Positions 11,207-21,372 of a stretch of DNA of 64,000 bases are shown here, piece after piece. The translations under genes were made by a program, and so were the position numbers. The first letter of the stretch is position 1; each line of letters opens with the position of its first letter. Under the pieces are notes generated by a model. It made no database searches, had not been told where the DNA came from, and saw only the letters and a program-made list of their open reading frames with translations. The stretch is from Rhizobiales bacterium Ga0077537 (GTDB lineage Bacteria; Pseudomonadota; Alphaproteobacteria; Rhizobiales; Hyphomicrobiaceae), in NCBI GenBank assembly GCA_001464955.1, contig LNEM01000009.1:473148-537147 (forward strand), given 5' to 3'.

Positions 11207-13321
11207 TCAGGCGGCCCGGAACAGGCGCACGGCTTCGTCCTGCTCGAACAGGTAAAGCAGGGTGCGCAGCGCCATGCCGCGTGGCGACGAGAGGGTCGGA
11301 TCGGCGTTGAGGATCATCTGCGCGTCGGCGCGGGCGGCCGTCAGCAGTTCCTCGAAGCCGGGGACCTCGGCGATACGGAACTCCGGGGCACCTGACTGGC
11401 GGGAGCCGAGCACCTCCCCGCCGCCGCGCAACTCGAGGTCCTTTTCCGCGATGAGGAAGCCATCCTCGGTGTCGCGCATCATCTCGAGGCGGGCCGTCGC
11501 GGCATTGCCGAGCGGGCCCTTCCACAGGAGAACGCAATAGGATTGCCGGCTGCCGCGGCCGACGCGGCCGCGCAACTGATGCAGCTGGGCGAGGCCGAAT
11601 CGTTCGGCGTGTTCGATGACCATGATCGATGCGTTCGGCACGTTGACGCCGACTTCGATCACCGTCGTCGCGACGAGCACCTTCAGCCGGTCGGCGCTGA
11701 AGGCCTCCATGACCTTGTCCTTGGCGGGACCAGCCATGGCGCCATGGATCAGGCCGACCTGATCGCCGAATGTCTGCGCGAGATGGGCGGCGCGCTCCTC
11801 GGCGGCGGCCATCTCGCTCGTCGCGTTGGTCTCGATCAGCGGACACACCCAGTAGACCTGGGCGCCCTGCCCGATCGCCCGTTTCAGGCCGTCGATCACC
11901 TCCTCGAGGCGATCGGTCGAGACGAGCGTCGTGGTGATGGGCTTGCGGCCGGCCGGCTTCTCGGTCAGCCGGGAGACGTCGAGGTCGCCGTAGTGCGTCA
12001 TCAGGAGCGTGCGCGGGATCGGCGTCGCCGTCATGGCGAGCACGTTGACGCCCAGCGCACCGCCCTTTCCCTGCAACGCCATGCGCTGGTGGACGCCGAA
12101 GCGGTGCTGCTCGTCGATGACGACGAACGCAAGGTCGCGATAGACGACGTCGGGCTGGAAGAGCGCGTGCGTGCCGACGAGAATGTCGATCTCGCCCGTC
12201 GCGAGGCGCTCGAGGACGGCGGCGCGGGTGCGGCCCTTCTCGCGTCCCGTGAGAAGACCGATGCGAAGGCCGGCCGCCTCGGCCAGCGGCGCGATCGTCT
12301 CCGCATGCTGGCGGGCGAGAACTTCCGTCGGGGCCATCAGGGCTGCCTGTCCGCCGGCCTCGACCGCGATGGCCATCGACAGCAGCGCGACGAGCGTCTT
12401 GCCCGAGCCGACGTCACCCTGCAGGAGCCGCTGCATTCGAGTCGGGGCCGCCATGTCGGCCTCGATCTCGGTCAGGGCGGTACGTTGCGAGCCAGTCAGG
12501 CTGAACGGCAGAGCTCCGAGAAGCCGGGCGCGGATGCGACCATCGCCGATCGTGGAACGGCCCGGTCGCTGACGGTCGCCCTGGCGGACGATGCCGAGTG
12601 CCAGCTGGCCGGCGAGCAGTTCGTCGTAGGCGAGGCGCTGGCGGACGACGCTGGTTGGCGAGACGTCGGCGGCGTCGGTCGGCCGGTGCAGGCGTTCGAG
12701 CGCCTCGCGGATCGGGGGGAAGCCGCGGGCCTCGCGCCATCCCGTCTCCTGCCACTCGGGCATGTCTGCGACGTTCTGGACGGCCTGGCGGATGGCCTTG
12801 CCGAGGATCTTGCCCGAGAGGCCGGCGGTCAGTCCGTAGACCGGCTCCAGCAGCGGCAGATCAGCACGGCGCTCCGGCGGGACGATATAGTCGGGGTGCG
12901 ACATCTGCAGCGTATCGCCGTAGCGCTCCACGCGGCCCGACACGTAGCGCAGCTCGCCTTCGGGCAGCTGGCTCTCGATGAAGCGGCGCTCGGCGTGGAA
13001 GAAGACGAGGTCGAGGCGGCCCGTCTCGTCCTCGCAAGCGACCTTGTAGGGCGCCTTCGTGTTGCCGCGCGGGGGGCCGCGATGCTTCAGGACGCGCACC
13101 CTGAGCGTCGCGATCGTGCCCGGCACGGCGTCCGCCACGGACGGCTCGGCGCGCCGGTCGATGACGCCGTTCGGGAGGTGCCACAGCAGATCGAGGACGC
13201 GGGGCGCGGTGACGCCGGGCGGCAGCGCCAACGCCTTTTTCAACAGGACGAGCAGGCGCGGGCCGATGCCGGTCAGCGCCTCGGCCGATGCAAACAGGGG
13301 ATTAAGCGACGGTGGCCGCAT
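11207..13321 (-). CDS. recG: ATP-dependent DNA helicase RecG
   Basis: A 704-residue branch-migrating helicase that remodels stalled forks and Holliday junctions. The N-terminal wedge/OB domain (to about 250) contains the RYGDTLQMSHPDYIV region. The helicase core has Walker A GDVGSGKT (near residue 305), the DEQH box in VVIDEQHRFGVHQRM (near 400), motif III LAMTATPIPRTL, and QLRGRVGRGSRQSYC towards the C-terminus. MRPPSLNPLFASAEAL at 13321 is taken as start because the upstream in-frame extension is low quality and runs into the promoter region shared with sdhE. Slightly longer than E. coli RecG (693). It is divergent from sdhE-mfd, another repair gene. Confidence 0.95.
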   Translation of the reverse strand: MRPPSLNPLFASAEALTGIGPRLLVLLKKALALPPGVTAPRVLDLLWHLPNGVIDRRAEPSVADAVPGTIATLRVRVLKHRGPPRGNTKAPYKVACEDETGRLDLVFFHAERRFIESQLPEGELRYVSGRVERYGDTLQMSHPDYIVPPERRADLPLLEPVYGLTAGLSGKILGKAIRQAVQNVADMPEWQETGWREARGFPPIREALERLHRPTDAADVSPTSVVRQRLAYDELLAGQLALGIVRQGDRQRPGRSTIGDGRIRARLLGALPFSLTGSQRTALTEIEADMAAPTRMQRLLQGDVGSGKTLVALLSMAIAVEAGGQAALMAPTEVLARQHAETIAPLAEAAGLRIGLLTGREKGRTRAAVLERLATGEIDILVGTHALFQPDVVYRDLAFVVIDEQHRFGVHQRMALQGKGGALGVNVLAMTATPIPRTLLMTHYGDLDVSRLTEKPAGRKPITTTLVSTDRLEEVIDGLKRAIGQGAQVYWVCPLIETNATSEMAAAEERAAHLAQTFGDQVGLIHGAMAGPAKDKVMEAFSADRLKVLVATTVIEVGVNVPNASIMVIEHAERFGLAQLHQLRGRVGRGSRQSYCVLLWKGPLGNAATARLEMMRDTEDGFLIAEKDLELRGGGEVLGSRQSGAPEFRIAEVPGFEELLTAARADAQMILNADPTLSSPRGMALRTLLYLFEQDEAVRLFRAA

Positions 13322-13454
13322 GGGGTTCGGCTCGCCAATCTTTGCGGGTTGGGCCTTGGGCGCTATATCACGCGGACGCCACAGGTGGACAGCGCGGGCC
13401 CGGCAAGGCCCCAGCGACTGTGGATGACATGATGCGCCAGCCGAGAGTTCCGAC

Positions 13455-13739
13455 ATGACCGACATGGACCAGCGCCGCCGGCGCGCCGCCTACCGCGCCG
13501 CCCACCGGGGGACCAAGGAAATGGACTGGCTCCTCGGGCGCTATGCCGACGCACACCTCGCCGGCATGACGGAGGCCGATCTCGACGTGCTCGAACGGCT
13601 GCTCGCGCTGCCGGATCCGGATCTGCAGAGCTGGATCATGACGGGCCAGACCAAGGGCGACAACGATCTCACGCCGCTGGTTGCCCGGATCCGTGCGTAT
13701 CATGGGCTCAACTCGCAGGGGGAGGCCGACCGCTCGTGA
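13455..13739 (+). CDS. sdhE: FAD assembly factor SdhE (succinate dehydrogenase assembly factor 2 family)
   Basis: A 94-residue soluble protein of the SdhE/SDHAF2 family, which helps attach FAD covalently to the flavoprotein subunit of succinate dehydrogenase. The diagnostic RGTKEMDWLLGRY (the RGxxE motif) sits at about residues 18-30, followed by the helical LDVLERLLALPDPDLQSWIM. Its stop overlaps the mfd GTG start (GTGA at 13736-13739), so the two are translationally coupled, an arrangement common in alphaproteobacteria without obvious functional logic. It diverges from recG over 133 bases. Confidence 0.93.
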   Translation: MTDMDQRRRRAAYRAAHRGTKEMDWLLGRYADAHLAGMTEADLDVLERLLALPDPDLQSWIMTGQTKGDNDLTPLVARIRAYHGLNSQGEADRS

Positions 13740-16700
13740 CGTCCGTCAGCGCCAAGACCGCCAAGGCCGAGACCCGCACCGCGTTGCCCACGGGCAGCGA
13801 AACGCTGCTCGGTGTGCCCGAAGGCTATGACGGGCTCGTCCTCGGACAGCTCGCGGCTGAAGCGTCGGCGATCGCGGGCCGCCCGATGGCGCTCCTGCAC
13901 GTGGCGCGCGACGACCGGCGGCTCGGCGAACTGGAGGCGGCGATCGCGTTCTTCTCGCCGCAGACCAAAGTGGTGAGCCTGCCGGCCTGGGACACGGTGC
14001 CTTACGACCGGATCGGTCCCAACGCCGATCTCGTCGCGAAACGGATCGCGACGCTGGCGATCCTGGCGGCCGGGACGCGGAAGGAACCCACGGTCGTCCT
14101 GACGACGGTCAATGCCGTGTTGCAGCGGCTGCCGCCGCGCGCCTTCGTCAAGAGTGCGCTCCGACAGCTCGCGCCCGGGCAACGGGTGGATCGCGGGCAA
14201 TTGATCGAGCGGCTGGCGCTGGCCGGGTTCGTGCGCAGCGGCACCGTGATGGAGCCGGGCGAGTTCGCCGTGCGCGGGAGCCTCATCGATCTCTTTCCGC
14301 CGGGACGCGCGACGCCGGTGCGGCTCGATTTCTTCGACGACACGCTCGAGAGCATCAAGAGCTTTGATCCCGAAACGCAGCGCACGCAGAAGATCGTGCA
14401 GCGCCTTCTGCTGACGCCGATGAGCGAACTGGCGTTCGGCGAGGCGGCGACGAGCCGCTTCCGACAGCAGTACGTGGCACTTTTTGGCCCGGCACAGCCC
14501 GGCGATCAGCTCTACGAGGCCGTCAGCGCGGGACACCGGTTCCCTGGCCAGGAACACTGGCTGCCGCTCTTCCACGAGGGGCTCGAGACGGTCCTCGACT
14601 ATCTCCCCGACTCGCCCCTGTCGCTCGATCACATGGCCGAGCAGTCGCTCGCCGACCGGCAGGCGCAGATCGATGAGCACTATCAGGCCCGCGTCGATGC
14701 GCTCGAAGTCGCGACCTTCGGGGCGCCGCCCTACAAGCCCGTGCCGTCGAACCTGATGTACCTGACGCGGGAGGACTGGGCGAAGGCGCTCACCGGACGG
14801 CGCGTGTCGCGGCTCTCCGCGTTCGAGAGCGAGGACGCCAAGGGCACGATCCGGACCTTCAACGGCCGGCGGGGTCGGTCGTTCGCGCCGGAGCGGTCGA
14901 CCGATGGCGTCAATCTCTTCGATGCGGTGACCGCCCACATCAAGGCCCTGACGGGACAGGGCAAGCGGACCATCATTGCCGCCTGGACACCGGGTGCCCG
15001 CGAGAGGCTCGGCGCGCTGCTCGGCGAGCACGGCATCGTCGCGACGAAGAAGGTCGAGACCTACGCCGAGGCGCTGCTGACGCCCAGCGCGACGCCGATG
15101 CTGGCCGTGCTCGGCCTCGAAGAAGGCTTCGAGACGCCGGATCTCGCAGTCATCGGCGAGCAGGACATTCTTGGCGACCGTCTGGTCCGGCCGCGACGCC
15201 GGTCGAAGAAGGCGGTCGACGTCATCACGGAGGCGACGAGCCTCTCGGTCGGCGATCTCGTGGTGCATACCGATCACGGCATCGGGCGTTTCGTCGGCCT
15301 CCGGACGATCACCGCGCTCGGCGCGCCGCACGATTGCCTCGAACTCGCCTATCACGGCGGCGACAAGTTGTACCTTCCCGTCGAGAACATCGAGCTGCTC
15401 TCGCGCTTCGGTTCGGACGAGACCGGGGCGGAACTCGACCGGCTCGGTGGCTCGGCGTGGCAGAACCGCAAGGCGCGGCTGAAGAAGCGGCTCCGCGAGA
15501 TCGCGTCGGAGCTGATCAAGGTGGCAGCACTTCGCCAGCTCCGCGAAGCACCGGTCGTGCTGAAGCCCGAGGGTGCCTACGAGGAGTTCGTGGCGCGGTT
15601 CCCTTACGAGGAAACAGAGGATCAGGCGGCGTCCATCGAGGCGGTCGTCGAGGATCTGGCGCTGGGCAAGCCGATGGACCGGCTCGTGTGCGGCGACGTG
15701 GGCTTCGGCAAGACGGAGGTGGCGCTGCGTGCGGCATTCGTCGCGGCCATGGCGGGGTTGCAGGTGGCGGTCGTGGTGCCGACGACGCTGCTGGCGCGGC
15801 AGCACTTCAAGACGTTCGCGGCGCGCTTCCAGGGACTGCCGCTCAAGATCGGGCGCGCCTCGCGCATGGTTCCGGCCAAGGAGATGGCGGAGGTCCGTGC
15901 CGGCCTCAAGGACGGGACGCTCGATATCGTGGTCGGCACGCACGCGCTGCTTTCGAAGACCATCGAGTTCGCGCGCCTCGGCCTCCTCATCATCGACGAG
16001 GAGCAGCATTTCGGCGTCGGGCACAAGGAACGCCTCAAACAGCTCAAGGAAGACGTCCACGTCCTCACGCTGTCGGCGACGCCGATCCCGCGCACGCTCC
16101 AACTCGCGCTGTCGGGCGTTCGCGAACTTTCTCTCATCACGACGCCGCCGGTGGATCGTCTCGCTGTCAGAACGTACATCTCGCCTGTCGATCCGGTGAT
16201 CCTGAGAGAGGCGCTCAGGCGCGAGCGGCATCGGGGCGGGCAGTCGTTCTTCGTCGCGCCCCGGCTCTCCGACCTGGACGACGTGGCGGAGTTCCTCGCG
16301 GAGCACACGCCGGAGCTGAAAGTCGCGCGGGCGCACGGCCAGCTCTCTCCGACCGAACTCGAGGACGTCATGACCGCCTTCTACGAGGGCGAGTACGACG
16401 TGCTCCTGTCGACGGCCATCGTCGAGAGCGGGCTCGACATTCCACGGGCGAACACGCTGATCGTGCACCGGGCCGACATGTTCGGGCTGGCGCAGCTCTA
16501 TCAGCTTCGCGGGCGGGTCGGGCGCTCGAAGACGCGGGCTTACGCCTATTTCACCACGCCGGTCGGGCAGCGGCTCACGGAAGGGGCGGAGAAGCGCCTC
16601 AAGGTCCTGCAGTCGCTCGACCAGCTCGGCGCGGGGTTCTCGCTTGCCTCGCACGACCTCGACATTCGCGGCGCGGGAAATCTGCTCGGCGACGAGCAGT

Positions 16701-17296
16701 CCGGGCATATCCGCGAAGTGGGCTTCGAGCTTTACCAGTCGATGCTGGAGGAGACGATCGAGGCGCTGAAGGGCGGCGATATCGACGGCATGGACGCCGA
16801 GCAGTGGAGTCCGCAGATCCAGCTCGGTATGCCGGTGCTGCTGCCGGAGAGCTACATCGCCGACCTGCAGGTGCGGCTCGGCCTCTACCGGCGTCTCTCG
16901 GGCCTCGTGACACGGGAGGCGATCGACCAGTTCGCGATGGAGCTGGTCGACCGGTTCGGGCCGTTGCCGCTCGAAGCGGAGGCGCTGCTCGACGTCATGG
17001 AGCTGAAGGCGCTTTGCCGGCGCGCCGGCGTGGCACAACTCGATGCGGGCACGAAGGGCGCGTCGCTCGCCTTCCGGAAGGGGGAATTCTCCAACCCGGA
17101 CGGGCTCGTCCGGTTCATCACGGCGTCGAAGGGGCTCGTGCGGCTGCAACAGCCCGGAAGTGGCGCGCCACCGAAGGGCGGCAAGACGCCGGAGATGAAG
17201 CTGCTGTTCAAGGGCGACTGGGAGAAGCCGGGCGCCCGGATGAAGGGCGTCAGGGGCCTGCTCTCGGAGCTGGCCGACATGGCGGATGCGAAATAA
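13736..17296 (+). CDS. mfd: Transcription-repair coupling factor Mfd
   Basis: The 1186-residue DNA translocase removes RNA polymerase stalled at lesions and recruits UvrA. Visible domains in order are a UvrB-like N-terminal region (to about 450), the RNA-polymerase interaction domain (about 500-570, VGDLVVHTDHGIGRFVGL), the RecG-like translocase core with Walker A GDVGFGKTE (near 655), DEEQHFGVGHKE (near 754) and LSATPIPRTL, then QLRGRVGRSKTRAYAYF and the C-terminal autoinhibitory domain. Full length for the family. The GTG start at 13736 overlaps the sdhE stop. A very long antiparallel open frame across the gene is a GC-rich shadow. Confidence 0.97.
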   Translation: MTSVSAKTAKAETRTALPTGSETLLGVPEGYDGLVLGQLAAEASAIAGRPMALLHVARDDRRLGELEAAIAFFSPQTKVVSLPAWDTVPYDRIGPNADLVAKRIATLAILAAGTRKEPTVVLTTVNAVLQRLPPRAFVKSALRQLAPGQRVDRGQLIERLALAGFVRSGTVMEPGEFAVRGSLIDLFPPGRATPVRLDFFDDTLESIKSFDPETQRTQKIVQRLLLTPMSELAFGEAATSRFRQQYVALFGPAQPGDQLYEAVSAGHRFPGQEHWLPLFHEGLETVLDYLPDSPLSLDHMAEQSLADRQAQIDEHYQARVDALEVATFGAPPYKPVPSNLMYLTREDWAKALTGRRVSRLSAFESEDAKGTIRTFNGRRGRSFAPERSTDGVNLFDAVTAHIKALTGQGKRTIIAAWTPGARERLGALLGEHGIVATKKVETYAEALLTPSATPMLAVLGLEEGFETPDLAVIGEQDILGDRLVRPRRRSKKAVDVITEATSLSVGDLVVHTDHGIGRFVGLRTITALGAPHDCLELAYHGGDKLYLPVENIELLSRFGSDETGAELDRLGGSAWQNRKARLKKRLREIASELIKVAALRQLREAPVVLKPEGAYEEFVARFPYEETEDQAASIEAVVEDLALGKPMDRLVCGDVGFGKTEVALRAAFVAAMAGLQVAVVVPTTLLARQHFKTFAARFQGLPLKIGRASRMVPAKEMAEVRAGLKDGTLDIVVGTHALLSKTIEFARLGLLIIDEEQHFGVGHKERLKQLKEDVHVLTLSATPIPRTLQLALSGVRELSLITTPPVDRLAVRTYISPVDPVILREALRRERHRGGQSFFVAPRLSDLDDVAEFLAEHTPELKVARAHGQLSPTELEDVMTAFYEGEYDVLLSTAIVESGLDIPRANTLIVHRADMFGLAQLYQLRGRVGRSKTRAYAYFTTPVGQRLTEGAEKRLKVLQSLDQLGAGFSLASHDLDIRGAGNLLGDEQSGHIREVGFELYQSMLEETIEALKGGDIDGMDAEQWSPQIQLGMPVLLPESYIADLQVRLGLYRRLSGLVTREAIDQFAMELVDRFGPLPLEAEALLDVMELKALCRRAGVAQLDAGTKGASLAFRKGEFSNPDGLVRFITASKGLVRLQQPGSGAPPKGGKTPEMKLLFKGDWEKPGARMKGVRGLLSELADMADAK

Positions 17297-17313
17297 GGAC
17301 GGGGTGCCGCCGG

Positions 17314-17628
17314 TCAGCCTGCGGTGGCGGTCCGGGCGGGCCTGTCTATGACGATGCGGTCGCCGGGCCGCGCGTATCCGAGGAGCGTGCGGGCCAGTTC
17401 CTCGACATAATCGGGATCAGGGGCCTCCTCGGACAGGAGCTTCACTTCACGTTGCAGCTGCCTCCGATGCGTCTCGAGGGCTGCGAGTTCGGTCGATAGC
17501 CGCGCGGCGCGGGTTTCCAGGGCCGTGCGTGCCCCAAGGCCGTGTCGGCCCTCGACGGCGTGGTAGCCGAAGTAGCCGAGCACGCCCAGGGCGCACAACA
17601 GGACCGGCCATCGCCGACGCGAACGCAT
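17314..17628 (-). CDS. ftsB: FtsB/DivIC-family septum formation initiator
   Basis: A 104-residue bitopic membrane protein: short basic N-terminus, one membrane segment (about 8-25, PVLLCALGVLGYFGYHAV), then a coiled coil (ALETRAARLSTELAALETHRRQLQREV in outline) and a conserved tail PDYVEELARTLLGYARPGD. This matches the septum initiator family that, with FtsL and FtsQ, bridges the divisome and activates septal wall synthesis. It is downstream of eno on the same strand, as in many alphaproteobacteria, but 131 bases apart. That gap holds a perfect CtrA-type box at 17730-17744, suggesting cell-cycle control separate from eno. It converges on mfd. Confidence 0.87.
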   Translation of the reverse strand: MRSRRRWPVLLCALGVLGYFGYHAVEGRHGLGARTALETRAARLSTELAALETHRRQLQREVKLLSEEAPDPDYVEELARTLLGYARPGDRIVIDRPARTATAG

Positions 17629-17679
17629 ACCGCTTACTCACACTTTACGCAGAACTGACAGAGCCCCGATCGCTCGTGG

Positions 17680-17697
17680 CGCGATCAGGACACTAGC
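17680..17697 (-). repeat. Partial copy of a palindromic intergenic repeat
   Basis: Read on the minus strand this 18-base stretch differs at two positions from one arm of the larger palindrome at 23767-23843 (shared core GCTAGTGTCC, then GA and CGCG). It stands alone here between ftsB and eno, in a short region that also contains an 8-base inverted pair (CACTTTAC at 17641, GTAAAGTG at 17706). Two copies in non-coding DNA suggest a dispersed REP-like element. Confidence 0.45.
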
Positions 17698-17729
17698 AGT
17701 CTGGGGTAAAGTGGACGTAAAGCCTTGAA

Positions 17730-17744
17730 TTAACGCGAAATTAA
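17730..17744. promoter_or_regulatory. CtrA-type binding site upstream of the ftsB-like gene
   Basis: The sequence is TTAA, seven bases (CGCGAAA), TTAA: an exact match to the full CtrA consensus TTAA-N7-TTAA. It lies 102 bases upstream of the ftsB-like start, in a genome where AT-rich words are rare. CtrA is the master cell-cycle response regulator of alphaproteobacteria and controls division genes in Caulobacter. Binding here is inferred. Confidence 0.6.
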
Positions 17745-17759
17745 GGCGGCGCGCCGGTC

Positions 17760-19088
<1,329 letters not shown>

Positions 19089-19232
19089 CTAGCCGAGGCG
19101 GCGGGCCCGGCAAAGCACCCGGGTGTGGTTGTTGGTTGACGGACGTTTGGCCGCAGGGCACCCGGCGGCTTGCCCGCAAGCCCCCCCTCCCCTATCACGC
19201 TCGACACGTCCACCCGAGCACGAGGCCCCAAG

Positions 19233-20174
19233 ATGCCGGATACGCTTGCGTTCGCCCTGGTGCTGACCGGGGCTCCGGGACATGGCGCCGTCATTGGCTC
19301 CGTGATGCAGACGGCGCGGAGCGAAATCGCGGGCGGGACCCTCCTCGACGAGCGGTGGCTCGCCCCCGGGGACGCCTGGGAAGCGCTGCTCGCGTTGCCG
19401 GACGATGGGTCGCCGGGAGACCTGCTGGAACGTGTGCGGCTGGCGCTGGGCGCGGCGGCGGTCGACGTGAACCTCGTCGGGGCCGATCTCGCGACTCGCC
19501 GGAAACGCCTCCTCGTCGCCGACATGGATTCGACCATCATCGGCCAGGAATGCATCGACGAGATGGGCGACGTGCTGGGCATCAAGGCCCGGATTGCGGC
19601 CGTCACGGAGCGCGCGATGCGGGGGGAACTCGACTTCGAAGGCGCGCTGAAGGAACGGCTGGCACTGCTGGCGGGCCTCACGACGGCGGATCTGCAACGG
19701 GTGTTCGACGATCGGATCACCATCAATCCCGGCGCCCGGGAGCTGGTGGGCACGATGCGGGCGCACGGCGGTTTCGCGGCCCTCGTTTCGGGTGGGTTCA
19801 CGTTCTTCACGAGCCGGGTGGCGCGGGCCGTTGGCTTCGACACGGACCGGGCGAACGCGCTGCTGATGGATGGCGGGCGGCTGACGGGGAACGTCGAGGA
19901 GCCGATCCTTGGTCGGGAGGCCAAGCTCGCGTTCCTTCAGGAGTTCGCGGCGGGGCGCGGCCTGCATCCGGCGTTGACGCTCGCGGTCGGCGACGGGGTG
20001 AACGATCTCGCGATGATCCGGGCTGCCGGGCTCGGTGTGGCGTTCCGGGCGAAGCCCGTGGTCGCTGCAGAGGCGAGCGCCAGCATCACGCACGGTGACC
20101 TCACGGCCCTCCTCTATCTGCAGGGGTATTCTCGCGAGGAGCACGTCGCGGCGGGAGCGCGGCGCGATGCCTAG
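19233..20174 (+). CDS. serB: Phosphoserine phosphatase SerB
   Basis: A 313-residue HAD-superfamily phosphatase for the last step of serine synthesis. The catalytic motif VADMDSTIIGQECIDEMG (DxDST) lies at about residues 94-111. Later motifs are VSGGFTFFTSRVA (motif II Ser) and LAVGDGVNDLAMIRAAGLGVAFRAKP (motif III/IV). The first ~85 residues are the poorly conserved ACT-like region common in alphaproteobacterial SerB. The start MPDTLAFALV at 19233 was chosen over an upstream ATG because the preceding residues are low quality and GAGG lies about eight bases before it. Its stop overlaps that of the convergent gene by three bases (within CTAG). Confidence 0.93.
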   Translation: MPDTLAFALVLTGAPGHGAVIGSVMQTARSEIAGGTLLDERWLAPGDAWEALLALPDDGSPGDLLERVRLALGAAAVDVNLVGADLATRRKRLLVADMDSTIIGQECIDEMGDVLGIKARIAAVTERAMRGELDFEGALKERLALLAGLTTADLQRVFDDRITINPGARELVGTMRAHGGFAALVSGGFTFFTSRVARAVGFDTDRANALLMDGGRLTGNVEEPILGREAKLAFLQEFAAGRGLHPALTLAVGDGVNDLAMIRAAGLGVAFRAKPVVAAEASASITHGDLTALLYLQGYSREEHVAAGARRDA

Positions 20175-20821
20175 CGGCCGAAAGCGGCCCTGAGACGGGC
20201 GACGAGCGCCAGGGCCGCCGGCTTGAGCGGTGCAGCGATGCGGCGTCCCAGGTCCTTCGCGGCCAGTTTGAGGGCCACGGCGGCGCGCCAGACGGGCGTC
20301 GCCTTGGCGGCGGCGACGATCGCTTCCTTCCACGGCATGAACCAGTTGTAGAGCCGCGCGAACCACGCGAGCTGCATCAGGGCCGGCTGGGTGAGCTGGA
20401 AGATACGGGCGTAAAGCGCCGTGCCGGCGACCTTGGCGAAGGCGAAGACGAGGGCTGCGCTCACGGCATGGCCGCCCGCAATGAGCCAGAGGGCCACCAG
20501 CTTCAAGGGAAAGAACAGGACGCTCGGGACGAGGAAGACACCGAGTGCCGGCCACGGCGGCAGTGCCGCGACGCCGCGCTCGAGACGCGCGATCAGCTCG
20601 AACCGTGCCAGTTGGGCGAGGAGGGCTGCTAGGGGACGCCAGCCCCACTCCTCGAACACGATGACGATGGCGACGAGGACTTCGGCCGTGAGCTTCAAGG
20701 TCCGCTGCGCGACCCGGATGGTGCGGATCGCCCAGCGCGTCGCCGTACCCCGCCGGATATGGCCGTTGCCGAGGCCTCGCCCCGGCTTCCTGCTCGCTTC
20801 AGGATCGGTGTCGTGTTGCAT
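20171..20821 (-). CDS. Hypothetical membrane protein
   Basis: A 216-residue product with no family recognised. A basic N-terminal ~45 residues precede a hydrophobic stretch (AEVLVAIVIVFEEWGWRPLAALLAQLA) and two probable membrane segments in ALGVFLVPSVLFFPLKLVALWLIAGG and AVSAALVFAFAKVAGTALYARIF, followed by an amphipathic Arg/Lys/Ala tail. The pattern is of a small inner-membrane protein with a cytoplasmic tail. It is convergent with serB and upstream of nothing obviously related. Codon use looks like the neighbours, so it is very probably real. Function unknown. Confidence 0.75.
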   Translation of the reverse strand: MQHDTDPEASRKPGRGLGNGHIRRGTATRWAIRTIRVAQRTLKLTAEVLVAIVIVFEEWGWRPLAALLAQLARFELIARLERGVAALPPWPALGVFLVPSVLFFPLKLVALWLIAGGHAVSAALVFAFAKVAGTALYARIFQLTQPALMQLAWFARLYNWFMPWKEAIVAAAKATPVWRAAVALKLAAKDLGRRIAAPLKPAALALVARLRAAFGR

Positions 20822-20926
20822 CAGCGCGTTGGTCCGCTGGGGCGCGCCCGCAGGCCCCGGAAGTCGGACGCGGTGTCACCATAGCGGATCGACGTTACGG
20901 CGTCGTTCTTCTCTGATTGACCGTGA

Positions 20927-21313
20927 TCAGGGCTTCGTCGCGAGATCGGCGAGCCAGCCGCGCTGCAACGTGCGGCTGAGGAGCAGGACGAAAATCGTCT
21001 CGTAGATCGCGAGGGCGAGGGCCGCACGGCTCGGTACGGTGAGGCCGAGCCAGGCCAGCACGACGATCGGGACGATCGGGCCGAGTACGACGAACAGATT
21101 GCTCGACATGGCGATGCCGGGCGCTATCGCCGGGGCGATGTGGGCGAGTGCGGCGTAGATCAGCCAGACGCCGGCGAGACTGGCGATCCAGACCGGCTTC
21201 GGCGTCACTTCGGAGAGCCATTCGAAGGGGACCGCCGGCCAAGCCAGCAGAAGCGTGCCCAGCGCCAGATTGCACAGGATGCGAATTCTCGCCGTCCACT
21301 TGAACGATGTCAT
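20927..21313 (-). CDS. Small predicted four-helix membrane protein
   Basis: A 128-residue, almost wholly hydrophobic protein. MTSFKWTARIRILCNLALGTLLLAWP begins it, and four membrane segments follow (about 10-28, 38-60, 65-90, 95-112: PVWIASLAGVWLIYAALAHI, LFVVLGPIVPIVVLAWLGL, ALALAIYETIFVLLLSRTL). No family is recognised. The ATG at 21313 is preferred over a longer frame because the upstream residues are Arg/Cys-rich and overlap the neighbouring gene. It lies 59 bases downstream of the exported 140-residue protein gene and may belong to the caspase-like operon. Confidence 0.65.
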   Translation of the reverse strand: MTSFKWTARIRILCNLALGTLLLAWPAVPFEWLSEVTPKPVWIASLAGVWLIYAALAHIAPAIAPGIAMSSNLFVVLGPIVPIVVLAWLGLTVPSRAALALAIYETIFVLLLSRTLQRGWLADLATKP

Positions 21314-21372
21314 GGCCGATGCCTCCGGCTGTTGGCCGCATGTCGTTCCATATCGGCGGAACGTGGCTCTTC

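Noticed and set aside
11543..13432. Plus-strand frame of about 630 codons across recG
   Set aside because: RecG helicase motifs lie on the minus strand; the shadow lacks any motif.
13700..17149. Antiparallel open frame of over 1100 codons across mfd
   Set aside because: Mfd on the plus strand is unambiguous by motifs. The opposite frame is Arg/His/Glu-rich without domains, a usual product of GC-rich codon bias.
15334..17499. Second plus-strand frame inside mfd of about 720 codons
   Set aside because: Out of frame with Mfd, very rich in Arg and Gly, and without motifs.
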